DNA of 64,000 nucleotides, taken from contig NZ_JALPRJ010000037.1 of assembly GCF_030464885.1 (NCBI RefSeq), positions 1-64,000 of the forward strand. Direction: 5' to 3'. This document shows positions 52,667 to 61,528 of this stretch, piece by piece; within the stretch, counting starts at the first letter, position 1, and every line of letters begins with the position of its first letter. The translations under genes and the position numbers were made by a program. Origin of the DNA: Caballeronia sp. SEWSISQ10-4 2. GTDB lineage: Bacteria > Pseudomonadota > Gammaproteobacteria > Burkholderiales > Burkholderiaceae. The notes under the pieces are model-generated. The model did no database searches. It saw nothing but the letters and a program-made list of their open reading frames with translations, and was not told where the DNA came from.

Positions 52667-53506
52667 GTGAGCAAGGCGCACATGCCTGAGAGTGAAGCAC
52701 CATACAGCGCAACCGGCACGCCCGGTAAAACCGGCGTGCCGCTGACTGCGCGCAACATCGGCAAGACCTACGGCGATGACGACGACGCGAGTCCGGTCAT
52801 CGGTGACATTTCGTTCAGCCTGAAGGCGGGTGAGATCGTGAGTCTGGTCGGACCATCGGGGTGCGGCAAGACCACGCTGCTGAACCTGATGAGCGGACTC
52901 GTGCGGCCGACGCGCGGCGACGTGCTGTGGCACGGCAAGCCGCTCACCGATGTCCCGAAGGGTATCGGCTACATGCTGCAGAAGGACATGCTGATGTCGT
53001 GGCGCACGGCGCTTGCCAACGTCACGCTCGGTCTTGAGCTGACCGGCATGCCGCGCGCCGAACGTGAGAAGAAAGCCCACGCGATGCTGTACAGGGTCGG
53101 CCTCGGAGCGTTCCACGACTACTACCCGACGGCACTCTCCGGCGGCATGCGCCAACGCGTGGCGCTGGCGCGAACGCTGGTCACCGGCCCCGATGTGATC
53201 CTGCTCGACGAACCCTTTGCCGCACTCGATTTCCAGACCAAGGTCGTGCTCGAAAGCGACATGGCGAAGCTTGTGCGCAGCGACGGGCGTTCGGTGTTGC
53301 TCATCACGCACGACGTGGAGGAAGCTGTGTCGTTGTCGGACCGCGTGATCGTGCTGACGCATCGGCCGTCGCGGATCAAGGTGATCCACGATATCCGCCT
53401 GCAGGGCGATCGCAGCGACATGATGGCAATGCGCGACGCCCCGGGGTTCGCTGCGCTGGTACGCGAGATCTGGTCCGAGCTCGACGTGCGTATGGCTGAA
53501 ACCTGA
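52667..53506 (+). CDS. ABC transporter ATPase (SsuB/TauB type)
   Basis: The 279-aa ATPase has Walker A GPSGCGKTTL, the Q-loop MLQKDMLMSW, signature LSGGMRQRVALAR, Walker B VILLDEPFAALD and the switch His (LLITHDVEEA). It matches the nitrate/sulfonate/taurine class and pairs with the NMT1-type binding protein. GTG 52667 directly follows the previous stop; ATG 52682 is an alternative. It energises import into the cytoplasm. Confidence 0.92.
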   Translation: MSKAHMPESEAPYSATGTPGKTGVPLTARNIGKTYGDDDDASPVIGDISFSLKAGEIVSLVGPSGCGKTTLLNLMSGLVRPTRGDVLWHGKPLTDVPKGIGYMLQKDMLMSWRTALANVTLGLELTGMPRAEREKKAHAMLYRVGLGAFHDYYPTALSGGMRQRVALARTLVTGPDVILLDEPFAALDFQTKVVLESDMAKLVRSDGRSVLLITHDVEEAVSLSDRVIVLTHRPSRIKVIHDIRLQGDRSDMMAMRDAPGFAALVREIWSELDVRMAET

Positions 53507-53523
53507 CCCGGCACCTGACGAGG

Positions 53524-54381
53524 ATGAGACGCATGTTCGAGGAAGCAGGCAGCGCGGCGCCCATGAATTCATCGCCTCGCACACTGGCGTCCGTCAAGCG
53601 GCGCCGCGCGTGGAAGCGATTGCGTGGCAGGCTCGCGGTTTTTGCCTGCCAGTTCGGTTTGCTCGCCGTGCTGCTCGGCCTGTGGCAATACGCGACATCG
53701 AAGCAGGCACTCAACGCGTTTCTATTTGGTTCTCCTTCAGAGATCTGGGGTTTTCTCGTGAAGATGCAGGAGGACGGCAGCCTTGTCCACGATGCGGGTG
53801 TGACCGGCATGGAGACGTTGCTGGGGTTCCTGCTCGGCAACGTCATTGGCACGGTGCTCGGGCTGCTGCTCTGGTATTCGCGCTTCGTCTCGAAGGTCGC
53901 GCATCCATTCATCGTCGCGCTTGGGTCTATACCGGTGGTCGCGCTCGCGCCGCTTGTGATCATCTGGTTCGGCACCGGGCTTGCCTCGAAGCTCGCAATG
54001 TCTACGCTATCGGTAGTGGTGGTGGCGCTGGTGATCGCCTACAAGGGCGCGACCGCAGTAGACGACGACCAGATCAACCTGATGCGCACCCTTGGCGCCG
54101 CCAAGCGTCAGGTCTTTACCAAACTCGTCATCCCCGCGTCGCTGCGCGATATCTTCGCGGGCCTGAAGCTGACCGTCGGTTTTGCGCTGATCGGCGCGAT
54201 CCTCGGCGAGTTCATGTCGTCGGCCGACGGGCTCGGGCATGCCATCTTCAAGGCGGGCAGCCTTTACATCATTCCCAAGGTGTTCGCCGGTGTGGTGGTG
54301 ACCATCGTCCTTGCGCTTTTTCTTTCGTTTCTCGTCGGACGCCTGGAGCGTTTCCTGATGCCCTGGCACAAGTTCGACTGA
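53524..54381 (+). CDS. ABC transporter permease (SsuC/TauC type)
   Basis: The 285-aa permease has about six membrane helices and the EAA-type cytoplasmic loop (NLMRTLGAAKRQVFTKLVIP) that docks on the ATPase. It completes the importer with the two preceding genes. ATG 53524 sits right at a GAGG sequence, so ATG 53533, nine bases from it, may be the true start. The acetamidase gene follows 31 bp later. Confidence 0.9.
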   Translation: MRRMFEEAGSAAPMNSSPRTLASVKRRRAWKRLRGRLAVFACQFGLLAVLLGLWQYATSKQALNAFLFGSPSEIWGFLVKMQEDGSLVHDAGVTGMETLLGFLLGNVIGTVLGLLLWYSRFVSKVAHPFIVALGSIPVVALAPLVIIWFGTGLASKLAMSTLSVVVVALVIAYKGATAVDDDQINLMRTLGAAKRQVFTKLVIPASLRDIFAGLKLTVGFALIGAILGEFMSSADGLGHAIFKAGSLYIIPKVFAGVVVTIVLALFLSFLVGRLERFLMPWHKFD

Positions 54382-54412
54382 TCCTGCTTACTCACCGGAA
54401 ACCGATGAAACC

Positions 54413-55345
54413 ATGAACATTGCGTCCACGCACCATCAGGTCATCAGCAAGCAGCAACTGAAATACGCGCTCGCCGCGACCGACAGCTTTATCGCCGAAG
54501 TAGTGCCCGGTGAAACCTTCGAGGTGGAGACGGAGCTGAATATCGGCGGCCATCTGATCACGCATGTGCACGAGAAGCTCGACGAAACGAAGGTGACGCT
54601 GCCGTTCGTCAATCCGGCTACCGGGCCGGTGCGGCTGAAGGGGGCGAAGCCCGGCGACATGGTGGTGATCGACGTGCTTGAAGTCGGCGTGCATGGACTC
54701 GGTTATACGGCGCTCTGGCCGGGCATCGGGATCTTTCCCGACTGGGTGCGCAAGAAGGAATTCGGCATCCAGAACCGCAACGTCGTGGTGGAGAACGGCA
54801 TTGTGCACTGGAGCGATACCCTGAAGCTTGAAGCGCACCCGATGGTCGGCGTGATCGGGGTAGCCCCGGTCGCCGGGGGCACGCTCACAATCGATAACGG
54901 CGTGCATGGCGGCAACCTGGACATTCAGGAGGTCACGAACGGCAACCGCATCATGTTCCCCGTTTTCCATGAAGGCGCGTACCTCTATTTTGGTGACGTG
55001 CATGCTTTGCAGGGCGATGCGGAATGCAACGGCATGGGGGCTATCGAAATTCGCGGTCACCTGACCCTGAGGGTGGACCTCGTGCCGGCGCCTAAACATA
55101 TGACGTGGCCGCGCATCGAAACGCCGACACATATCTGTGCTGTCGGCTGCGCCCGTCCGCTTGACGACGCCTTGCGCATCGCCTTCGAGGAAATGATCTA
55201 CTGGCTCGAGGAGGAGTACCGGATACCTGCGTCGGAAGCCTACATGTTGCTGGGACAGATAGCCGAAGCCCGCTGCACGCAGATGGTCAATCCGAAGTTC
55301 ACCTACGTCTGCAAGGTGGCGAAGAAATACCTTCCGAAGCGGTGA
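54413..55345 (+). CDS. Acetamidase/formamidase, short form
   Basis: The 310-aa enzyme belongs to the FmdA_AmdA family, which hydrolyses formamide, acetamide or similar amides to the acid and ammonia. The family block reads GGNLDIQEVTNGNRIMFPVF, then GAYLYFGDVHALQGDAE. It is the shortest of three family members in this window and lacks the Cys-rich insert. The 31-bp spacing after the ABC permease suggests the importer brings its substrate. Exact amide is unknown. Confidence 0.88.
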   Translation: MNIASTHHQVISKQQLKYALAATDSFIAEVVPGETFEVETELNIGGHLITHVHEKLDETKVTLPFVNPATGPVRLKGAKPGDMVVIDVLEVGVHGLGYTALWPGIGIFPDWVRKKEFGIQNRNVVVENGIVHWSDTLKLEAHPMVGVIGVAPVAGGTLTIDNGVHGGNLDIQEVTNGNRIMFPVFHEGAYLYFGDVHALQGDAECNGMGAIEIRGHLTLRVDLVPAPKHMTWPRIETPTHICAVGCARPLDDALRIAFEEMIYWLEEEYRIPASEAYMLLGQIAEARCTQMVNPKFTYVCKVAKKYLPKR

Positions 55346-55382
55346 CCGTGATAAAGCAATCTTGCTTCTCAGGACAACGACC

Positions 55383-56147
55383 ATGGATTTGCAACTCAAG
55401 GGTTTGAAGGCGATCGTCACCGGCGGCACCAAGGGCATTGGCCTCGCGATCGCACGGACGCTTGCGAGGGAGGGCGTCGATGTCGCGATTTGCGCGCGGG
55501 ATGCAGCAGCTGTCGAAGCGGCGGTGGTTGATCTGAAAGGACTTAGCGGGGGGCGTGCGCTGGGCGCGTCAATCGACGTAGCCGATGGCGCCGCCTTGAA
55601 GGCGTGGGTCGCAAGCGTCGGGACGCAGTGGGACGGCCTTGATATCGTGGTCGCGAACGTGAGTGCTCTTGCGATCGGCAACGATATCGAATCGTGGCGC
55701 AAGGAATTCGAAACAGACCTGCTCGGCACGGTGAATCTTGTCGATGCAGCGCTGTCGTTTCTGGAGTCGAGCAAGGCTGGGTCCATCGTCGCGATCTCGA
55801 GTGTCTCCGGGCGTGAAATAGACTTTGCGGCCGGACCCTACGGCACCTTCAAAGCGGCGCTTGTTCACTACGTGCAGGGCCTCGCTTATCAATTGGCGCC
55901 CCGTGGTATCCGGGCCAATACGGTGTCTCCCGGCAACGTGTACTTCGAGGGCGGCGTATGGGACTGGATCGAACACAACAACCCGACGCTCTACGCCGAG
56001 GCGCTCGCGTTGAACCCGACCGGACGCATGGCGAATCCTCAGGAGATCGCCAACGCGGTGGTTTTCGTGGCGAGCCCTGCCGCAAGTTTTGTCAGTGGGA
56101 CAAATCTCGTTGTCGATGGTGCGCTCACGCGGGGTGTACAGCTTTGA
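55383..56147 (+). CDS. Short-chain dehydrogenase/reductase
   Basis: The 254-aa protein is a classical SDR. The cofactor motif is TGGTKGIG (13-20). The catalytic triad is Ser140, Tyr153 and Lys157 (SSVSG and PYGTFKAAL). The usual NNAG is replaced by VANVSA, as in some 3-oxoacyl reductase relatives. ATG 55383 follows AGGACAACGACC; a longer leader from 55362 lacks a site. It follows the acetamidase by 37 bp and could process the released acid or alcohol. Confidence 0.9.
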   Translation: MDLQLKGLKAIVTGGTKGIGLAIARTLAREGVDVAICARDAAAVEAAVVDLKGLSGGRALGASIDVADGAALKAWVASVGTQWDGLDIVVANVSALAIGNDIESWRKEFETDLLGTVNLVDAALSFLESSKAGSIVAISSVSGREIDFAAGPYGTFKAALVHYVQGLAYQLAPRGIRANTVSPGNVYFEGGVWDWIEHNNPTLYAEALALNPTGRMANPQEIANAVVFVASPAASFVSGTNLVVDGALTRGVQL

Positions 56148-56169
56148 GCTGGTGGTGAGCCGATCGGCT

Positions 56170-58542
56170 TCATGCAGTGAAAAGCGCCTTGCGGATGATG
56201 GCGTGGACACCCCAGTTGCCATCCACCACCTGGGTCACGCCGAAATCCACGGCGACCGACATCAGCGAGATCGCTTCATCCTCGGACAAGCCCTTAGTGG
56301 ACATGAGGAAGCGCCGTGTCTTGATGAAAGCGTCGCGCATGGCCTGGTCGAGCGTCGACTTCTGGTAGACCTCGCTCTGCGCATTTGCGCCGAACTCAGC
56401 CAGATAGTTCGGATGACTAAATCCGTGCAACACCCATTCTTCGTCGGTCTCGACGAGCGGATAGGTGAGATCGGCGAACGGCTGGTCCGTCAGCGACTTC
56501 TTCTTGTGTAGCACGAGTTCGAAGTCACCAGTCAGCGAGCATTCGATCGCCGTGCCGCACAGTTCCGAATCGCCTTGTGACGCGTGCGGGTCCCCGATCG
56601 ACAGCAGTGCGCCCGGCACGCCCACCGGCAGATAAACGCTCGCGCCGCGCGCGACCCGCCAGTTGTCCAGGTTGCCGCCGAACGCCGATGGTGGAATGGA
56701 ATCGATCAGGCCGTCCTGCTGTGGGGCCACAGCGATGACGCCGAAATGCGGCCGCACTGGAATGGTCACGTTCTTGAGGATGTCGTGGTTCTCGACCACC
56801 GTCGAGTGATCGACCGGCACGCCGGGATAGTCGATGGTCGGATGGACCACACCGAAAGGATCGCGCTGCGGCGTCCAACGGTAGTTATAGACTGCACGCG
56901 CGTAAGCGGTGGCGCTGTCGGGCGCCGGTTCCGTGTCGATCTCGTAGATGGTGACGACTTCGCGCGGCTTCGGTTCCGTCAGCAGCTCGCGATAGTGAAA
57001 GCCCCACCACGCAGCCGCATTGCTGCCGAAGGCGCGGCCATGGAATTTGGGGCTGGCGCAACGCCGCGCGTGAATATCGATAATGCGAACTTCGAGCACG
57101 TCGCCGGGCTCCGCGTGGCGAACGGCGATCGGGCCCGTGCAGATATGCACGCCGAAGCCTTCACCAGCGCCGCGGCCAAAGATCGATGCATCCATCGGCC
57201 CCGCGCCTCGCCGGTTCACGTTCTTGCGCTCGGCAGTCCAGTGGAAAACGCTTTCCGCGCCGGGGTCGCCCGCGACCATGCGCTCCCAGTCGTCGGACGC
57301 GTGCTGCGTCAATGTCTCGATGGTGACCGTGTCACCGCTGTCTACTTCGAGCACGGGTTTCAGGTTGTGGCTGAAATAGCCCCAGTGTACGGTGTTTGCC
57401 GTCGCGCGCAGCAGGTGATGACGCGGCTTGTCGCGCGGAGCGGGCGCTGCTACTTGGACCGCGTCGACGCAGGGATCATCGAGCGCAACGAGCGTATCCG
57501 CGTCCGCCTCGGCACTCCCTTGCTTCGCATGCAGGAGCAGGCCGGTCGCGTTGACCGGCAAACCACGCGAGATGCGGCGCACGAGATGGCGTGCGATCTC
57601 GAGACTCGCTTCGTGACGGAACGTACGCGGGGACGCGCCGTAACGTTCGCGAAAGACGCGGCTGAAATGCGCGGGATCGTTGAAACCCCAACGAAAGCAA
57701 ATATCGGAGACGGAAACCTTTTCGTACAGCGGATCGACGAGTTCTGCACGGCAGCGCTCAAGCCTGCGCGAACGAAGGTAGGCAGAGAAACTTTGCCCCG
57801 CGGTTTCGAACAGCTTTTGCACGTATCGTGGCGACACGCGCTCTTCTTTTGCGAGTGTGCCAACGCCCAGTTCGGGATCGCCGAGGTTAGCTTCGATGGA
57901 CCGGCACATGCGCGAAAAAATAGCCGCTTGCGATGGCGTAAGCCCACCGAACGAACCTTTGTGCTCATGCCCGGCAAGACTCGCCACGAGGAACTCGGCA
58001 AGCGCCAGTTCCAACGGACGCAGCTCGCCGGCGGAGAGCGTCTCGACACTTTCCGCTACCGACACGAGAAAACCGGAGAAGACGTGACCGATACCGGTAT
58101 CGCCCGAAAGACGCGCTGCGCGCAGTGAAAACGGCGACAGTAGGCGGGCGTTGATCGCGACCCGCGGAACCCGCACCATGAACAGGCGAAAGTTCGTGGC
58201 GAACACGAGCGACGCCGCTTCCTGTGACGATGCATAGACGATGTCGCGCAGAGCCAGGCGTTCGCGCAGGCCGTCGGTCACGAGCGTCGCGTCGCCGTCG
58301 AGATGCAGGACGATCATGAGGCTGTCGGTGTTATCGGCCCTGAGGTCGAGCGTTTGCGGCACAGAAGCAAGCGACGTGAGCTCGAAGCCGCCCGCCGAGG
58401 TCTGCGACGTCAACGTGCCGTGCAGCGTGTGCTCGGAAGCCTCGAGCGTGCCGCACCAGCCAAGCCGGTCGAGCGCTGTGCTCCATGCGCGCACGCGTTC
58501 CACCTCGGGATATGACTCGGTAGTAAAGCGCGACAGGTCCAA
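56170..58542 (-). CDS. Fusion: AraC-type regulator joined to acetamidase/formamidase domain
   Basis: One uninterrupted 790-aa frame joins two unrelated proteins. Residues 1-190 resemble the AraC-binding-like-2 sensor (SRFTTESYPEVERVRAW). Residues 200-310 are a complete AraC helix-turn-helix pair (SVSDICFRWGFNDPAHFSRV). After a 65-residue linker, residues 375-790 are a full acetamidase/formamidase with HWGYFSHN, GDPGAESVFHW, SIPPSAFGGNLDNW and GDPHASQGDSELCGTAIE. The enzyme part is very close to the divergent gene at 58878. The frame opens at ATG 58710, but a 15-bp hairpin lies there. TTG 58542, six bases after GGGGAG and at the domain border, is preferred. It likely regulates the divergent amidase in response to its own substrate. 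Confidence 0.88.
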   Translation of the reverse strand: MDLSRFTTESYPEVERVRAWSTALDRLGWCGTLEASEHTLHGTLTSQTSAGGFELTSLASVPQTLDLRADNTDSLMIVLHLDGDATLVTDGLRERLALRDIVYASSQEAASLVFATNFRLFMVRVPRVAINARLLSPFSLRAARLSGDTGIGHVFSGFLVSVAESVETLSAGELRPLELALAEFLVASLAGHEHKGSFGGLTPSQAAIFSRMCRSIEANLGDPELGVGTLAKEERVSPRYVQKLFETAGQSFSAYLRSRRLERCRAELVDPLYEKVSVSDICFRWGFNDPAHFSRVFRERYGASPRTFRHEASLEIARHLVRRISRGLPVNATGLLLHAKQGSAEADADTLVALDDPCVDAVQVAAPAPRDKPRHHLLRATANTVHWGYFSHNLKPVLEVDSGDTVTIETLTQHASDDWERMVAGDPGAESVFHWTAERKNVNRRGAGPMDASIFGRGAGEGFGVHICTGPIAVRHAEPGDVLEVRIIDIHARRCASPKFHGRAFGSNAAAWWGFHYRELLTEPKPREVVTIYEIDTEPAPDSATAYARAVYNYRWTPQRDPFGVVHPTIDYPGVPVDHSTVVENHDILKNVTIPVRPHFGVIAVAPQQDGLIDSIPPSAFGGNLDNWRVARGASVYLPVGVPGALLSIGDPHASQGDSELCGTAIECSLTGDFELVLHKKKSLTDQPFADLTYPLVETDEEWVLHGFSHPNYLAEFGANAQSEVYQKSTLDQAMRDAFIKTRRFLMSTKGLSEDEAISLMSVAVDFGVTQVVDGNWGVHAIIRKALFTA

Positions 58543-58877
58543 ACAAGGCTCCCCAAAGAAAAGCGGAATGACGGGGAGTTCGAAGCAACCTTCGCGCCAT
58601 CGGACGTTATGGGTGGAGGGTGGTTTTCGACGCGTGGCTTGCCGTAGCGCAGTGCATGGATGCGCCGTTGCGGCGCATCCATGCACGATGAAGCACTTTG
58701 CGCGAGCCATTTTTTACGGTCTTTCACTCGCACCGTGCTGTCTTTCTCCACGTTGGCGTGCACACCTGTACTAGCAGTTGTGCGCGGCCAGACAAGTCCT
58801 TAAGACTTCGTTCGCGTACGCTTGGGCGCGTGCCTTGGCGCCGAATCCCCGCGTGCGTCGCTTCTCGAGGTCCGGAC
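58543..58877. promoter_or_regulatory. Divergent promoter region of the fusion and the stand-alone amidase
   Basis: This 335-bp gap lies between the preferred TTG start of the fusion gene and the ATG of the paralogous amidase. It contains the perfect hairpin at 58652-58686. AraC sites should be here, but no direct repeat was clear to me by eye. Confidence 0.5.
58652..58686. repeat. Perfect 15-bp inverted repeat, 5-nt loop
   Basis: GTGCATGGATGCGCC (58652-58666) and its exact complement (58672-58686) flank GTTGC. It lies in the shared promoter region of the fusion gene and the amidase. It might be an operator, or a transcript hairpin that attenuates either gene. Confidence 0.75.
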
Positions 58878-60119
58878 ATGCAGCATCACATTCTTCTCGT
58901 ATCGCCTGCCACCGTGCATTGGGGATACTTCAGCAAGTGCGTGGCGCCAAGCCTGACGCTACGGTCCGGCGATCGGGCCACCATCGAGACGCTGACCCAT
59001 CATGCGAACGACGACCACGAGCGCATGATTGCCGGCGACCCTGGCGCCGAGAGCGTGTTCCATTGGACCCGGGAGCACAAGGCGGTGTCGCGCCGCGGCG
59101 CAGGCCCGACAGACGGCCCTTTCAGGCTCGGCTCGGGCGAGGGGATCGGCGTGCACCTGCTGACCGGCCCGGTGGTCATAGAAGGCGCGGAACCCGGCGA
59201 TATCCTGGAGGTTCGCATCCTCGACGTTCGCCCCCGGCCGAGCTGCCACGCTTGTCACGCAGGCCGCTGCTTCGGCTCGAACGTGGCGGCCTCCTGGGGC
59301 TTCCAGTATCACGACCTGATCGAAGAACCGAAGCCCCGGGAAGTCGTCACCATCTTTGAGCTCGATACCTCCGGCGAGCCCTTCGCGCGCGCGGTCTACA
59401 ACTACGTCTGGACGCCGCAAACCGATCCCGATGGCATCGTCCATTCGGTGATCGACTATCCCGGCGTGCAGGTAGACCAGACGCTCGTGCGGCGACGGGA
59501 AAAAATTCTTCCCAACATCAAGGTGCAGGCGCGGCTGCATTTCGGGACCATGGGACTGGCGCCTTCCGAGTCGGACTATGTGAGCTCGATTCCGCCAGGC
59601 TATACAGGCGGCAACATTGACGACTGGCGCGTCGGCAAGGGTGCGACGATGTATTACCCGGTTGCTGTCGAGGGCGCCTTCTTTTCGGTGGGCGATCCGC
59701 ATGCGGCGCAAGGGGATAGCGAACTTGGCGGCACCGCGATCGAGGCCTCGCTCACCGGCGATTTCGAATTCATCCTTCATAAAAAGGATCAACTGGGCGG
59801 GACGATTTTGGAGGGATTGACTCACCCCATGCTCGAAACGGAGCAGCAATGGTCTGTGTACGGCTTCACTTTTCCCAACTACCTGGCCGAACTCGGGCCC
59901 AACGCGCAGGTTGAAGTGGCGCAACACGCCAGCCTCGACAAGGCCATGCGCGACGCTTTCCGGAAATTGCGCCGTTTCCTCATGACCGTGCATCGCTTGA
60001 GCGAGGATGAAGCGATTGCGCTGATGTCGGTCTCGGCGGACTTCGGCGTGACTCAGGTTGTGGACGCCAACTGGGGCGTGCACGGCTCGATTCGCAAAAG
60101 TGTTTTTACCGGAACGTGA
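58878..60119 (+). CDS. Acetamidase/formamidase, long form
   Basis: The 413-aa enzyme is a close paralogue of the C-terminal half of the divergent fusion protein. Both show HWGYFS, GDPGAESVFHW, ARAVYNY.WTPQ.DP and QGDSEL.GTAIE.SLTG in the same order. It has an extra Cys-rich patch, SCHACHAGRCFGSN. It should hydrolyse a small amide to acid and ammonia in the cytoplasm. ATG 58878 has GAGG seven bases upstream; the frame opens earlier at 58698 but that leader overlaps the divergent gene. It is the likely target of the AraC-amidase fusion. Confidence 0.9.
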   Translation: MQHHILLVSPATVHWGYFSKCVAPSLTLRSGDRATIETLTHHANDDHERMIAGDPGAESVFHWTREHKAVSRRGAGPTDGPFRLGSGEGIGVHLLTGPVVIEGAEPGDILEVRILDVRPRPSCHACHAGRCFGSNVAASWGFQYHDLIEEPKPREVVTIFELDTSGEPFARAVYNYVWTPQTDPDGIVHSVIDYPGVQVDQTLVRRREKILPNIKVQARLHFGTMGLAPSESDYVSSIPPGYTGGNIDDWRVGKGATMYYPVAVEGAFFSVGDPHAAQGDSELGGTAIEASLTGDFEFILHKKDQLGGTILEGLTHPMLETEQQWSVYGFTFPNYLAELGPNAQVEVAQHASLDKAMRDAFRKLRRFLMTVHRLSEDEAIALMSVSADFGVTQVVDANWGVHGSIRKSVFTGT

Positions 60120-60252
60120 GTGTGTCCTGAACGTAAGCGGCTTATTTGACCGCAAATTTCCGCCAAGGATCTGCATTCCTAAATGCTTGGTAAATCTTCA
60201 AATTTCATCTCTTGTCGTGCGCGTGCGGTTTTTAACGACGACTGCGGAACCG

Positions 60253-60279
60253 AAAAAAAAGCACCCCGAAGGGTGCTTT
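60253..60279 (-). terminator. Intrinsic terminator, leftward
   Basis: AAAGCACCC (60258-60266) pairs with GGGTGCTTT (60271-60279) around CGAA. On the minus strand eight U residues follow the stem, giving a classic terminator for leftward transcripts. Only three T follow on the plus strand, so it may stop the amidase transcript weakly as well. Confidence 0.75.
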
Positions 60280-60425
60280 GATCAGACATGCCTTTAGTTC
60301 TTGTTCTTGGCCCCGACGCCCCGACACCCGTTCTCAATGCCGACTGAGCGCCGATAGACGAATCAGCGCATTGCAGTGGTGACTTGTAGACGGATTGTTT
60401 TTGAAGTTGTGGAACTGAATATAGA

Positions 60426-60665
60426 TCAGACGAAATTAATGGTGTGAGGAATCTTCGGTGAAGTGTGGGCTGGCGCACGCAACGCTGCGGGCAGCGGTTT
60501 GAGGCCTTCAAAGACCCCGGCAGAGCGCTCGACAGCGGTGTCTGCTGACCGGCGAGTGAACCGCGTCGCGACATTGCTGTGGCGCGACCATGCACCTGAT
60601 TCAATACTGGCCCGATCTGCCTGAGCCAAAAAAGCAACCGCCGCGACTGCAACGAAAATAGGCAA
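60426..60665 (-). CDS. Possible 79-aa small protein, leftward
   Basis: A reverse frame from TTG 60665 encodes a hydrophobic start (PIFVAVAAVAFLAQAD) and a polar Ser/Arg-rich body ending GLKPLPAALRAPAHTSP and a few residues. It has no clear ribosome site and the frame extends upstream without ATG. The main support is a strong terminator placed 150 bp downstream in the same direction, which needs a leftward transcript to stop. It may be a real small membrane protein or only an RNA. Confidence 0.3.
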   Translation of the reverse strand: MPIFVAVAAVAFLAQADRASIESGAWSRHSNVATRFTRRSADTAVERSAGVFEGLKPLPAALRAPAHTSPKIPHTINFV

Positions 60666-60774
60666 GAGATCATTCGTGCTGATCCAAGCCGCTTTTTTAA
60701 CCCGATCGTATCTTGAGACATCGACGCCACGCGTGTCGTGCCGACCATAAACGATGGAATGGGAGAACTAGCTA

Positions 60775-61467
60775 ATGTTTCAGAATCCGATCAAGGAAGT
60801 AATCGATCTAAGTCACGAAGTCTCCGAGAACATGGAAAATATCTCGGGGTGGACGACCGCATTTCCGATGATGGATACGATCGCCAAGACAAGGCAACTG
60901 AGCGGCGGAAAGGTGGGTTATGCAGCCCGAATGATCCTTATTTCGGAGCACACGGGCACGCATATCGATGCCCCTCGCCATTTCGTCGAAGATGGCATGG
61001 ACGTAGCGTCTATTCCCGTCGAACAGTTGTGTCTGCCGGGCCACCTCCTGGACCTCACTCATCGGAAGGTCGGCGAGGCGATCACGGTCGAGGATTTCGA
61101 GGAAGCCGAGACGGCGTCGGGAAAGCCGGTGGGCCCAGGAAGCGCGCTAATTTGCTGGACCGGTGTTGACAAGGTGTGGGGCCAAAAGAATATGAACCGT
61201 ATCCGGCCGCATATCCCGGCGGAATCGGCGCAATGGATGGTGGAGAAGAGAGTCACGCTGTTCGCTACCGACCTCATCGGCATGGATCATCCGGATGAAT
61301 GGCATGACCCGACACATCTGGCGTGGCTCGAGAACAATATCTGCATGGTTCAGCAGCTCTGTCATCTCGACAAGCTGGTTCAAAAGGATTTCCTTTTTTG
61401 CGCGTTCCCGATCAAGACCATCGGGGGAACCGGTTGTCCGGTGCGCGCGGTCGCGCTGGTCGTCTGA
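60775..61467 (+). CDS. Cyclase/kynurenine-formamidase-like metal hydrolase
   Basis: The 230-aa protein belongs to the PF04199 cyclase family. The metal motif is HTGTHIDAPRHF (His59, His63, Asp65), and the N-terminal IDLSHEVSENM is typical. Members hydrolyse N-formylkynurenine, cyclic amides or isatin. The start ATG 60775 follows GGGAG. It is followed by a polar amino-acid importer, suggesting that the imported compound or its breakdown product is the substrate. This adds a fourth amide-type hydrolase to the region. Confidence 0.88.
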   Translation: MFQNPIKEVIDLSHEVSENMENISGWTTAFPMMDTIAKTRQLSGGKVGYAARMILISEHTGTHIDAPRHFVEDGMDVASIPVEQLCLPGHLLDLTHRKVGEAITVEDFEEAETASGKPVGPGSALICWTGVDKVWGQKNMNRIRPHIPAESAQWMVEKRVTLFATDLIGMDHPDEWHDPTHLAWLENNICMVQQLCHLDKLVQKDFLFCAFPIKTIGGTGCPVRAVALVV

Positions 61468-61528
61468 GTGGGTGATCGGACATTCGTAAAACACCTGTGG
61501 TACGAGCCGCTTAGGGAGAGACATTGCC

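Larger units (their letters stand above)
60120..60774. other. Gap between amidase and cyclase genes
   Basis: It contains a leftward-facing intrinsic terminator (60253-60279) and a possible leftward small ORF (60426-60665). Otherwise no gene is seen in these 655 bases. Confidence 0.5.

Noticed and set aside
58543..58710. N-terminal 56-residue extension of the AraC-amidase fusion
   Set aside because: It includes a perfect hairpin, lacks a ribosome site at ATG 58710 and does not resemble AraC N-termini; TTG 58542 has GGGGAG.
58698..58877. 60-residue leader of the stand-alone amidase
   Set aside because: It overlaps the divergent gene region; ATG 58878 has a ribosome site and fits the family start.
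60179..60748. Reverse 189-codon frame after the amidase
   Set aside because: It reads through the intrinsic terminator and has no protein-like pattern.
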